Part shown: in pieces, positions 44,901 to 56,816 of the stretch
Layout of the letters: every line of letters starts with the position of its first letter
Position numbering within the stretch: position 1 is the stretch's first letter
DNA from: Diatrype stigma
Lineage: Eukaryota > Ascomycota > Sordariomycetes > Xylariales > Diatrypaceae
Direction of reading: 5' to 3'
Length of the DNA stretch: 64,000 nt
Assembly: GCA_022225965.2 (NCBI GenBank)
Contig: JAKJXP020000048.1
Coordinates: 132,876-196,875 of the forward strand
Position numbers and translations under genes: made by a program
The notes under the pieces: generated by a model
What the model was told of the DNA's origin: nothing
What the model saw: the letters and a program-made list of their open reading frames with translations, nothing else
Database searches by the model: none

Positions 44901-45020
44901 CTAATTCCAATTACGTAACGGCAATCCACCGAATTTAAGGAAATGATTGCAGCTATTGCAACCCATCTACCGAAGGTCTTGGTTGCAATGGATTGCGTTG
45001 CATAATACCCTGGGGCTGAA

Positions 45021-45466
45021 TTAAAGCACCTACCGTAATGGGCGCCTTGCTGGGCTATTGTGGTTACACGTAAATGTTTTGATGATTAGGCCGGGAGTTC
45101 GGATATCTTCGTCTCTATTCTTCGGCTCGCATATCACGTTGGACATCATGCAGATTATTGCGCCGCATACGTACCCGGTGGCTATGTTAGGGGCGGTCCA
45201 ACATAATGCCACCCTGCTTCGTGTTCTTCTATCACATAGGTACACTAAGGCTCCGACTCGAATAAAACTAATCGGCTCAACGGTCTACAAAATTGTGAAC
45301 TATAATCGGTTGCAGTACTAAACGGGATAAATGTTCATTTCCCGCATTGCTGCCTTGTGTCGTTATATATATATGATTCACATGTACATTTGATTAAGCC
45401 ATCTCTCGGAGTCATCTGGTCTTTACGCTGTCCTTGCCACCAGCCCGAGCTGAGCTTGTAGTGAAC
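45021..45466. other. P450 upstream region
   Basis: 446 bases of normal composition between the hAT target duplicate and the P450 start. No other gene; an open frame at 45058-45321 has no protein features. Confidence 0.55.
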
Positions 45467-47271
45467 ATGGCCAAAAGCTTTGATTGTCTCATGTTGCAAT
45501 GCGCTACTTTTTCGGCCACCTGCTGTGTTTTATTCGTATGTCTTCATTGTGCTCAGTAGATAGACCTCGGTCAACACTGACGACAAATATAGTTGATAGG
45601 GGTTATTGTTCGAAGAATCTATTTCCACCCGTACAGCAATGTCCCCGGTCCGTTTCTCGCGAAGATCACTAGTATATACTCGGCATATCACTCTTGGAGG
45701 GGTACTATGCACCTCGATGTGCAAAGGTGCCACCAACAATATGGTCCGTAGCCTTCTACTCATCGTGTTGTGGATTAAGGCCTACTCACTATCATTAGGC
45801 CGTGTAATACGATACTCACCAAACCAGGTCCTTAGCTTATATCCACCGGACATGGTTGGTAAGTAATCTGAATGCTGTCGCATTGTACCTGGAACGAAGT
45901 ATTAACGATGAGATCCAGGAATCTATGGCCACAGCGCCCCGTTCCGCAAGTCGAGGGGCTACGGGACCATGATACCGATTCCGGACGGCTGGAGCACTAT
46001 GACCTCCATTGACAAGTCTCTCCACCACGACCTACGTAGGGTATTCAGGTCTGGAGTCGGTGCTTCAGCATTGGCGCGTTATGAGCCAGCTATCATTCGT
46101 AACCTCAAGATCTACTTTAACGAATTGCAAAGCCAAGCCAGTTCTGGAGCCTGGAGTTTAGCGCATGATATGCGGGAATGGAGTAAGTCCGCATAACTGC
46201 AGCTTTACTACCTATACAATTATTAACAAAAACTCAGATCTCTGTCTGGGTTTCGATACGATGGCGGACTTCGCATTGGGATTGGAGACAAACTTGCTGC
46301 GCAGCACCGACAGGGAGTTTGTATTTCCAACTCTACATACCCACGAGAAAAAGATGGGCCTGTGGGAACAGCTACCTTCCGTCAACAACACCGGGGCAGG
46401 TAGCCTAGCTGCATATTTGATGTTTCTCTCTTCGCCCCGGGCAAGGAGGTTCGCGAGATGGTTTCAAAACTTCCTAGATAAGGCAACTACCACAAACGAC
46501 GTCTCAGAAGGCCGTGGGATCTTCAGTCCTATTATACAAAGCGGCCTAGGACTTTCAAAGGCCCCAGGTCATAACCGGGCCCAGATGATTGGGGAAGGCG
46601 CCTTCAGTACGTTTTCCTCGGCCGACGCCTACGGGATAATGGTGTCAGGGTTCCTTCATTACCTTTGCCATTATCCCTACGTATATGAGAGGCTTGGCGA
46701 AGAAATGCGCAGTATCTACCTACCCGGGGACGAAATTATTTGGGACGCCAAGCTTGAGTCCAGTGTTTACCTACGGGCCGTGATTAATGAGGTCATGCGG
46801 CTACTTCCTCCGGCTTGTGGTGTGCACTGGCGGGAATGTGAACGTCCCGGTGTCACCATCGGCCCGGATGAGCTGCCCGTGTCCGTTGGTAGCGACGTAG
46901 GTTTCAGTATCTTCTCCTTGTTTCGGGAAGGCGGTATTTTCCGCGACCCGGTACGATTTTGGCCAGAGCGCTGGATCCCGGGTACGTTGCCGGAAGAAGA
47001 GTACTGCCTAGCCAAGAAGATGTTCGTACCCTTTTTGATCGGGCCGCGCAATTGTGCTGGCGGTCATGTCGCCATCATGATTGCTAGCATCGCCTATGCC
47101 TACATCCTCGTGAACTATGATTTCCGGCTTGGGCCGACGCAGTACAAACCTCCTCATATATGGTCTAATGCCCATAATGAACCCGGCGCCGAACTGGAAC
47201 TAAGGTTCGAGAGTCATTACTCTATTGCTGGTTGGAAGTGTGGTCCCTTTGTGGAGTTCAGAGCGAGATGA
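45467..47271 (+). CDS. cytochrome P450 monooxygenase
   Basis: Five exons: 45467-45535, 45593-45743, 45799-45858, 45919-46182 and 46238-47271 (introns 57, 55, 60 and 55 bp, all GT-AG), 525 residues. An N-terminal hydrophobic anchor (CATFSATCCVLF-LIGVIVRRIYF) is followed by the Pro-rich hinge HPYSNVPGPF, then CHQQYGRVIRYSPNQVL, YGHSAPFRKSRGYG, the ExxR motif (EVMR, 366-369), PERW (424-427) and the heme-binding FLIGPRNCAGG with ligand Cys454. A heme-thiolate monooxygenase of the endoplasmic reticulum, resembling the fungal benzoate-hydroxylase-like group. The I-helix region reads SSADAYG (308-314) where AGxDTT is usual, so the proton-relay Thr is replaced. There are no stops or RIP scars in spite of RIPed DNA 0.45 kb upstream. 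The substrate is unknown. Confidence 0.9.
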
Positions 47272-49172
47272 TACAAACAATGACTCCGGAGTATCGAACT
47301 TATGCGAGTGTTGGGGCTAGTTGGAAGGGGAAACGCCATAGATGGAGGGGTATCCGGCGAGGCGATTCATTGCACTAAATTTACTATCCAGATTGCATTC
47401 GTTTTTTATTCCCCCTTACGTCTTGAAATATATGTAAACGTTCGAGGGAATGACAGAGAACACTTGATTGATCCCTAAGAGGGATCTAATGGCTATCGAC
47501 CAGCCCTTACCATGAACGTAAAATCAACAAGGCAGCAGCAGTAGTAGTTGTTTGTCCCGGCCTAAAATGAATTCCAGAAGCTGTTGCTGGCATTTCCTAA
47601 CTATCCAGTGAAATACGAAACATAAGGAAAGCCAAGGTGAAATATCCAGCAAGGCTTTGTTGCACGACCCTGCTAGGCTGCCCAAGGAATTCACTTCCAA
47701 CAAAAGGGAGCTAACAATAAGGAGCTCCCGTACCCGCGCAATAGCCACATGCCATCGCCGTCACAAGTAGTATTCTTTCCACCGAAACTGTGGGGATGGC
47801 AGAAGCTTCGGAAATAGGGCATTCTGGATTCAAGGTATCTGCTTATAGATTTATAACTGGATACAATAGGTCAGCTAATATTAATACGACACCGGGGACC
47901 GCATGCCGGAACTGGCCCGGATGCCTACATGGATGAGTTTCAGCAAAGCTCGTATCTTGCAATCAGATTACCTGTAGGAGAAACGCCGCCAATAATTTCA
48001 GGCTCTTGTAGCAACTTGTATTATGTAGTATATACGAGTCCGGCTGATAATACGCAAGGCTTGACATGAGTTATGTTGTGGAACCCATTCGTGATTGGTG
48101 ATGTCAGCGATTGGAGAGATTAGCCTCATCATGCATACAAAATGTCACATCACAAAAAAACGGAACTGTTATTGCTTCCAGTGGCAATGATGCTATATGT
48201 TGTCACTGTGACACAAAATACACTATTTTTATCAAGTAAGCGCCTGTTGTTATCCAATTGGTAGTATCTTAGTGCTCACCTAATACCACCCTTCCGATAT
48301 TCTGCAATGGTTGCCAAGGCTTACTAAAATATGTCCCATTGTCGTTGCAGTGGTAAATGTTCGTCCCGCAACCTACCATTCATACTCCACTCAAAACTGA
48401 AGTTGCCACATGATGTCTTACACCGGCTGGGAATGACTTCTTCTATAATTGTATCCGGACAATTACGCTTTTAAGTAAGGACAGGTTTTGGTGTATTTGA
48501 GGTATCTGAGGTGCATGGGAGGTGGCCAAGATCTTTTGCGACCCTGTGCCTTGTTTATCTACCAACTGCATAAGACGTTGGCCGTGATCTGATGGGGCAC
48601 GCCAAAATATGCAATGTAGCTTGACACGGAATGTAACCATTCATTATGAGTTCGCAACAATACCCCTTTCTTTCAATATCGCGGGTGGCACGTAGATAGG
48701 TAGCAGGTACGTACACTCGGCCCACCTGCCCCCAATTCATGGCACTGTAACCAACATGTATTGCAACCAACTATGCCAGGCTCCAGCGTAGCAACAATAT
48801 TGTCGCCGTTGAACACAGCATTGTCCCCATCCTGTCTCACATGTGCCCCCATCGATTCGCCGATGTTATTCTCTTTAGATTCACTTAGTTTTGTCCATGC
48901 CTAGAGCTCTCTATGACTATTGCTACCCCAGAACGACGGCGTTTTAGAATATACCTACAAATTCCAGCCTTTTATTACATCTAGCTGGTTCACTGCTCAC
49001 CTTTGACGGGTTTCGACTTAACTCTGCTCATGAGTTTACATACCATATAAATATTCCCCATAAAGACCCCTTGTTCTTAGCACACCCTTCACAATAATCC
49101 CCACCCAGCCTCCTATCCTGACTGCAAGTCCCCAGGCAATAACGCTAGCCAGAACACTTGACTTATGTCACC
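47272..49172. other. 1.9-kb intergenic region
   Basis: Between the P450 and the rhodopsin-domain gene. Normal composition; several open frames under 80 codons on both strands without motifs. No tRNA, repeat or promoter element could be named, but the length would allow an undetected small or multi-exon gene. Confidence 0.5.
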
Positions 49173-50537
49173 ATGTCCAATGATTTTATCGAGTTTAACC
49201 CAAATTTGTCCGACGAAAACAGGGGACAGCATATAGTCATCTTGTCTATAGTATTTAGTGTCCTCATCGTCTTGTCCACGTCGTCGCGGTTAGTCGCCAA
49301 GCTTCTGGCTAGGGTGAGACTTGAGGCCGCTGATTATCTCAATATCTTAGCTCTGGTGGGCTCATGCACAGTATACAGCATAATAATCTAACAAACCAAC
49401 TGACAACTGTTATCTAGGCATTCAACTTGACTGGCAATATCATCGAGGTCCAGTCTGTGCAATCAGGCTTTGGCCGCCATCTCCAGTTCCTCACCCGAGA
49501 GCAAGTGCTTACTCTCAAGCGATTAAGCCAATACGGCATTCTATTCGCCAATATCTCGCTTTGGGCCGTCAAGATATCAATCTGCTTTTTCATTCTGGCT
49601 CTCATACAGAACGTTCATCGACGTTCAAGGTGGGTCGTTTATGCGCTTATTGCCATCACCACAATTGCAAGTACCTGCCAAGGTATATTATGGGGCGTCC
49701 AGGCGAAACCTCTCAGGAAACTTTGGACACCAGATATGCCTGGCGAGGTCAAGAGTGTTAAGATGCTAGTCAACTCTATCATTACCTTTACAGGTGAGTT
49801 TCTTTGTCTTAGTAACGGATGTGCGAAAGGCTCCCTGGAAGACTGCTAATTCTGACCTAGCCATCAACAGCGTCACTGACCTGTTCTATGCCATATCACC
49901 CATATATTTCTTCGGCAGGCTGCAAATGAGTCTTGGGAAACGACTGATCGTGATCGCGTTGACTGGGTCTGGTTTACTGTGCGTGGTATTTTTCAAGTGT
50001 CCATATTGACCTTTCCTTTTCACAAAGGCACCACTGACGCAACTTGTAACCAACCTAAGGGTATTTGCAGCTTCTATCACCCGTGTTGCTTTTGATGGAG
50101 ATTTCTACGACCCGGACTTCACTTGGGCTTTGCACAATCTCTACTTATGCACAGTGATAGAGCGTAATTTGGCGGAATTCATAGCTGACCTTCCTGCCTC
50201 CTTTAATATTTTTCGTGCGGCGCACAAAAAAGCACAGTCTGTCTTGTCGCGGCCCGTTGGCGATTCTCAAAAGAAATGCAGTACTGGCGGGCACTCTAGT
50301 TTGCCTGGGAAACACTTCGCAGGATCATCTAGGCGGCGGGAGATGAGTAGGGATGGAGCGACCTGTAACGACGATGAAATACCTCTGAAGGACACATCTT
50401 GTCCATCAAGGGGTGACAGGCTGATTACACTACAAACGAGCATTGATATAGAGGCACATACAGTGGACTCTCGAGAACAGAAACAAAGCCAGCATGTGTT
50501 GCTCCATCCATGGGATCAGACAGGAAATCATGTATAA
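49173..50537 (+). CDS. rhodopsin-domain integral membrane protein (Pth11-like)
   Basis: Four exons: 49173-49370, 49418-49793, 49861-49978 and 50060-50537 (introns 47, 67 and 81 bp), 389 residues. The sequence has seven hydrophobic segments: IVILSIVFSVLIVLS, ADYLNILALVGSC-AFN, YGILFANISLWAVKISICFFIL, WVVYALIAITTIASTCQGILWG, AINSVTDLFYAISPIYFFG, LIVIALTGSGLL-VFAAS and LYLCTVIERNLAEFIADLPAS. The order and the motifs (LWAVKISICFF, NSVTDLFYA.SP, LTGSG, ERN.A.F.ADLP) are those of the fungal rhodopsin domain, shared by Pth11-like receptors that sense surface or host cues. No N-terminal CFEM domain is seen. The cytosolic tail (about 120 residues) is Ser/Lys-rich and likely disordered. It sits at the border of a RIPed block, but its codons are unaffected. 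Confidence 0.9.
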
Positions 50538-51650
50538 TAGATCTGTGTCAGGTCGGATGTGGGGTTATAGGAGCTAAGTTAAGCCACTTATATAATGGTG
50601 TGCCCCACCCCCCCTCCCCCTTCTTGAGTTTCTTTCCTTCCTTTCCTTACTCAGAGAGGAAGAGGGCGCTTTGAGAGAGCTCTGGCGGAGAATCAAAAGG
50701 AGGATTATTTACTGTCGCTGATCTAGGTGAAAGTATATGTGGAAGATGTGTTGTTCTTTGTTTCTTTCTTTTTTTTACTTTTTATTTGTTCATCTTTTTA
50801 ATATTAAAGTAATAAATAAGAAACATTTTAAAGGTTTTAATATGTATATTAACATGTAATACTATAAAATAATAAATAATCGTATAATATCTTTAAGCGA
50901 TAATGGTATTATTATAACTTTATAATATTATATAAATAACTTATAACTAAGTTTTATATATTAAAGTATTAGCTTTATTATTTAAAATTATATATGCTTT
51001 TTTTATAAAGAAATTAAATTACGTTATTTTTTAAATTACTTAAAAATACGATTAAACGACATTAAAATAATATATTAATAATATAAGCGCCTTTAAGAAC
51101 CGGTTATTATAAGGCTCGAAAAACGCTGCTTTATAGCGCTTTATAAAGTATTTATTACGTATATAAAGGCCGTTTTTAATAACTTAAAGGCGACTTTTAA
51201 ATACGAATTACCGTTCGTATAAATAAGCAAAAGCGAGTTTCATAGCCGGCTTAAAATAATTTTATAAAAGAGTAATATATAAGTATATAAGTATATGCCG
51301 ATTAATGTAATTAGTAAGTAAAATACTTTACGTAATAAATAACGACGATATTAAAGGCATAAGAAAGCTATATTATATTTATCGTAAAAAGTAAAGAAGT
51401 AATGCCGAATTAATTAAACGTTTTACGCCGGTTATTAAAACTTTATATCGTAAGAAAGATATAAATCTTATTAATTAAAAAGGGTTTCGATAATGCGTAT
51501 ATATATTGCTCGGTTATAATTTTTCTTGTTTTAATATAAGCCTAAGAACGTTATTAAAATATATAAAGCAATCGAATTAAAATTACGAAAATAGAATTAA
51601 ATATAAAGGAATTAAAATATAACTTATAATTTATTTATTAATTAACGAAT
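50538..51650. other. transition into RIP-degraded AT-rich DNA
   Basis: Composition falls abruptly near 50770. Beyond it the sequence is about 20-25% GC with TpA excess. A protein-like frame with stops is readable at about 51090-51270, but no family could be recognised. Confidence 0.5.
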
Positions 51651-52305
51651 TATTATAAAGCAATTACGTTATTAATTTTATAACATATATATTCAAATAT
51701 ATTAAAAGATTTATAATTATAATAATAGTAATTTTGTAAGGTATTAGCATATTTAAAAAATGAATAAATAATATAACTATAACTGAAATAAGTATAAAGT
51801 TTATTTACTAGCTATGGGGCTATTATGTAACATATGCCACCGACGGAAAGAATAATACGTACCGTTCTCGGTTAAAAGTCTTTTAATTACCTTCTTGCTT
51901 AAAAGGAAATAGTTATAAGTCCTATTATACCTAATTAACGTTTCGTTATTATAACGTATAGCCACGATAAGAGTCGCTTATATAATAAACGGCACCTAAT
52001 TATCTTAATAACATTCTTACGTATAAATAAGGGAACTTTTGTACGCTATAAAGCCGCGCTTAGTCGAAAAACCGAACCATAAGTACTTAAAAACATTTAA
52101 AATTTATAAGAAATGTAATTAGTTATTATAAAGTAATTAAATTACTACTTTTATAATATATATATTAAAATATATTAAAAGATTCATAATTACGAAAGTA
52201 ATAATTTTATAAGCTATTAATATATTTAATAAATAAATAAATAATATAATTAAAATTAAAATAAGTATAAAGTTTATTTATTAGCTATAAGGCTATTACA
52301 TAATA
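51651..52305. mobile_element. miniature LTR element (655 bp)
   Basis: Two 182-bp direct repeats (51651-51832, 52124-52305) start TATTATAAAG and end GTAACA/ATAATA, consistent with RIP-altered TGTTAT...GTAACA LTR ends, and differ by transitions. Only 291 bp lies between; this spacer is much less AT-biased (ACCGACGGAAAG, CCGCGCTTAGTCG). No target duplication is visible, so a recombination product is also possible. Confidence 0.5.
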
Positions 52306-54409
52306 TAAACCTTTATTTTAGTTTTTTTAATTTCGGGCTTCGCTTGCGTTTTTTCGTTAATTTTTAACGTTTATTTTTATCGGGTCTTTCTTTTTTACGG
52401 GCCGCTTTTTCGATATAGGCGACTTATTTCGAATACTAATTCCAGCCTTTTTAACCTTCGGAAAAAATAAGGCTCCGGCCGTATTTCCGTTTATTAGTAA
52501 ATATTTCCGGCTTATCGATAAGGCGTTCCGTATTTTCCGGCCTTTATATTGTTATCTCGAAACGAATTAAGAAATAAGATATTTATTAATCGAAGATCGA
52601 TAATTTTTAAAAGAAAAGCGAAAAAGAAATATAACAACGTTAGAATTACCGTTTAGCTATAGGCTTTTTAATTTATAAGCACAGCTTATAAGTTAAATTA
52701 AAGCGCGTAATTAAAAAAATTAACTTTCGTTTTATAAAAACTTAAAACTAAGCTTTTTAAATTTAACGGTTTTAATTTATCTTTAAGCGAATTTCGTAGC
52801 TTAATAAACGTATAACGAAACGATAATAAATCGTTAAATCGAAAAGCTAAGCCATTACTTAAACGAATCTTAGGCAATTACGAATCTTTAATCGAACCGT
52901 TTTAAATATTCTGGTTACGTAATATAAGCCCTAGGAATTTCCGAATCGCATTTGCTTAATTAAAATGCATTTCGTTTTTATATGCTTTAATGGATTCGTA
53001 ATTCCGGAATTAGCTAACGTTAAGGATTTAATCCGAACATTTAAAAATTATAACCGTATATTTATATAATTATAAACCGCATTGTTAATTTACAGCCTAT
53101 TTCGAGGCGTCGATTAAATAAATACGAATAAGCGGGTTATAGTTAATACTTAATCGGTTTTAAACGTTTAAATATTTAGGGAATATTTTCTTAATTTGCG
53201 TTTTAAAAGAAATAAGATTAAAAATAATGAAGGCTTTTTAGGTTATATATTATAAGGTCCTTACGTAATAGTTAAATTGATTATTTTTATTTTATTAATT
53301 AGGAGTTAAAAGGTAATTAATTAAGCATTAAACGAATATTAATTTATATTCGTTAATTTCCTTCGTGAATTTAATTGTAAATGTTTAAATTCGCCCGATA
53401 TGGAAATACGGTTCCGCGTTTTATATAACGATAGCCTTTAATTAATTATTAAATAATATAACGTTAATATCGATAAAATCCGATGCTTATAAATAAATGC
53501 CGCCTATAATGTATTTAAGGATCTTTTAAAAACAGCCGTTAATATAAGTTTTAAACTGGTCGAAACGAATGCTAAAAGAAAGGTTATTAATATTTTTAAA
53601 AGGCTAATTATTATTAAAATAAAAAAGCAATATGCGGCAATTAGGGTCGTAATAAATCTTACGATGCTTTTCTTTTTTAAAGAGAAGCAACGAAGTAAAA
53701 ATCTTAATGCAGGTTATTAATTATAGCCTTCGGTTTATCGGAATTTTAACGATTAGCTTAGGCCTGCTTTTAAATTCCTAAAAGTTCGTTTAATTTAGCC
53801 GCTTTTAATTCTTTATAAATTTGTATTTACGGCGATGCTTTTTTATAAGTTAAGACATAATAAGAAGAAGCGAATGCTAGTAAGGAAATAAATTAAAAGG
53901 ATATTATTAAGTGCTTAAGCGATTAAATAAATAAACGAAACGAATAATTAAACGTTAAAACTTAAAGAAAAGACTTTTAAAGTTTTAAATATATAAAGCG
54001 ATTTATACATTTTTTATTAATAAAACATAATAATTGCCTTAAAAATAAAAATAAACGAATAATAAATTTAATGCTAATAGGCATAAAAGGAAATATATAA
54101 GTAAGGTAAATATTAAAGGTTTATTAAGAAAATGATTTAGGCTTGGTAATTTATAAGCTTTTAGGTTATAATTAATTATTAATTAATAAATTACAAGCTT
54201 ATTCTTTAATTAATTATCGAGTAAAACCGAACTTTTCGTATTTTTCATTTTAATTGGTTTATTTAAAAGGGATTATTTTATTAAAGAAGAATACGGGCGT
54301 ATATTTTTTAGCTTATTTCTCGTATAAATTAATTTTTATTTTCTTTTAATAATTCTTTCCTTTTTCTTTTTTTTAACGCTAATATGAATTTTTTTCCTTT
54401 CTTAATATA
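52306..54409. other. RIP-degraded sequence, unclassified
   Basis: About 2.1 kb of AT-rich DNA with protein-like stretches on the minus strand (for example IYKELKAAKLNELLGI near 53800) broken by stops. Probably an old transposon; the class could not be determined. Confidence 0.45.
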
Positions 54410-54679
54410 ATACGTATTACGTAATACAGTAGTCCCTAGGATTATTCAGTATTACGTACCCCCACCTAGTACTGCCAAGGATTATATAGAAGTTCTTAGA
54501 GTTCCTAATACTTCATAGCAATTTATGCTTTTATTACTTCATAACTTTATCCCTATACTGGTAATAAGTAGTACTGAACATTATATAGCGGTGCTGTGCC
54601 CCTATATACAATCGACGTTATCGACGCCGCCGGCACTCTTAGCTAGAAGCAGGAAGTCCGGGACGTTCATAACAATACG
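54410..54679 (-). mobile_element. solo LTR with perfect target duplication
   Basis: 260 bp (54415-54674) with ATACG at 54410-54414 and 54675-54679. Ends are TATTACG (from TGTTACG or its complement) and CATAACA. It keeps CpA/TpG and GC-rich runs (GACGCCGCCGGCAC, GAAGTCCGGGACG), so it escaped most RIP. No second LTR or internal region is near, so it is the product of LTR-LTR recombination. Confidence 0.68.
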
Positions 54680-56816
54680 TCAAAACAAATTTACGATATA
54701 TTTCTTTTTTAAAACTTTATTTTTTTCGTTAATTATATTATAATTTAATGCAAATGCTTAGCGAATTATCGAAATCGCGGCGTTTTAAGTTATTATCGAA
54801 CAAATGTTTTTCGAAAATATTACTATAAATGAAATTCCAATTCCTAAAATCCGAATATAATTAAAGAATTAATTCGTCATTCGGATTTAAAATCGTTACG
54901 ATATAATATATATATATATATATATATATTATCGGATCCGTTATAATTAAAAGACCGGTTTTTATTTTAAATATAAAGAATTTAAACCGTTTTGCTTATT
55001 CGATTTTATTAAACGGCGGGTATTAATTAATCGCTAATATTAAATATTATTTTTCTGAGCTATTAAGTTAAAAACCCGTTCGGTATTATATGTTCTTAAA
55101 AATAAATGATTCCGTCGACGTTTTTGTTTTGCTTTATCTTAATGTCTTAAAAAAGGCCCGGATTTGTTTTTATAATAAAGTATTACCTAACGTTAAATGA
55201 AATAATAATGCAGTTTCGACGTTATTTAATGCTTAGGCGTTTTTTATAATTAGCAAACTAATAATCGTATATCGTTCGTAATATGTTCGGATTTGGTTTT
55301 ATTATTCGTAGGTTTAGGCTATAATTATTCGTCGTCGTTTATGCCTTTAACGTAAGGCCGTTTTATATTTAACCCGTATACGCGTTTGCCGGTTCGTAAT
55401 TTTAAAAAGTAGCCCTAATCGGATTAAGAAATAAAGAAATATTAAATCCGATATAACAATATAGGTTTTAATATTTCGAACGTTAAGTATCGTAAAGTAA
55501 AAAATATTTTTAAAAATCTTATTAATAACTTTTATTAATTATAAATAAATGTTCGAATAAATAAGTGTTAAATTCGTTAATAGGTTTGTTAAAAACCGTT
55601 ATATAAAATAAGAAATCCGACATAAGGCCTTTTTCGAAAAGGCGGGCGCTTAGTCGTTTATTATAAACTAGTTTGCGTTTTATAACTTTCGGTAATTAAT
55701 TCCGGTTTTCGTAAAGATTTTTAGCAGTGGTTTAAATAATCCAGTTATGCATTATTTAATTAACGACTATCGATATATCGCGGAGAGTTTCGTATAAGCC
55801 TTTAATATAACGAATGAAGCGCCTTATTAAACGTATAAGCGGAAATGCATTATTTCCGAAACGAAAAACAAAAAAAACGGCATATATTCGTTTTTTGGTT
55901 ATCGATTAATTTCCAGTTTTATTAATTATGCGTATAAGAATTATTTAATAGCTATTAATTATTATAATTATGTATTTCGAAATAACAAATCCGCTTATTT
56001 CCTTATTTCGTATAACCGTTGCTTTTTTATTTATAATAATATTAATAATAATAATATTACCGTTTAAATTTCGAAAACGGGCAATTAAGTAATTAAATAT
56101 ACTTTCGTTCGTAATTAGTTCGTAACTTATCATAAGGTTAAAAGAACTATTAAATAAGGATTTAAAGAATATAAAATAAAGAAAAACAAAAAAGAAAAGA
56201 ATGAAATATTTAAGGATTTATAATTTAATAAAGAAAAGAATAAAATAGGCGTATATTTTTATTTTTTAGGTTTAAGGTTTTATGGTTAATTCTTAATAAT
56301 CTTATATTTTTTAACGGATACTCGTATCTTAATATCTATCTTTACGGAAATAAGATATTTCGAAATAGTAATAACACTACTAAGCTAATGAATTAAAAGG
56401 CGTCGTATTATCGTAATATAACAAAATGATAAAAAATTGGATATTTTATTAATAACCTTTTATATTAAGTATAAAAGATTAGTATTATTTATATAATATG
56501 TAAAAGTAATTCTTTATTTATATTTAAATAAATATATTACCCGATATGCTTATATCTTTATATTACTTTCCCTTTTATTAGCCGTTATTTCGGCGACTTA
56601 GGCTAATTAATAAGTTAAAATAATATAAACGTTTTTAAATACGTTAAACTCTTAAATATATAAATATTACTGATTTAGGAATAGCTTTTTTAAATTTGCT
56701 TCGGTAATTACGTATTAACCGTTTAATTAGGTAATTTCTAATTAGCTCGGCGTTAGTTACTTGCGTTTATAAGCGGGAAAAAGGCTTAAAGCTTACCTAA
56801 GACTCGAATTTAAACG
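54680..56816. other. RIP-degraded sequence, unclassified
   Basis: About 2.1 kb at roughly 22% GC with a TA dinucleotide run at 54903-54930. No terminal repeats or protein family recognised. Confidence 0.5.

Larger units (their letters stand above)
32056..45020 (+). mobile_element. RIP-mutated hAT DNA transposon, split by a nested Gypsy element
   Basis: Terminal inverted repeats: CAGGGTGTTACGCAACGCAA at 32064 onward matches the complement of the right end, CAGGGTATTATGCAACGCAA, ending at 45012. The flanks GGGCTAAG (32056-32063) and GGGCTGAA (45013-45020) look like an 8-bp target duplication with two transitions. Without the Gypsy insertion the hAT is about 3.06 kb. The transposase relic reads + in 42.0-44.8 kb; near its end it shows YRYLRLSEMALDFLTI and KRFFSVINKILIDIRNYL (about 44475-44600), the hAT C-terminal dimerisation region with stops. 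The 8-bp duplication, CAGGG termini and dimerisation motif together support hAT. Inactive. Confidence 0.82.

Noticed and set aside
32040..45000. possible centromere or mitochondrial insertion because of very low GC
   Set aside because: LTRs, transposase and RT relics and RIP-type stops explain the AT bias.
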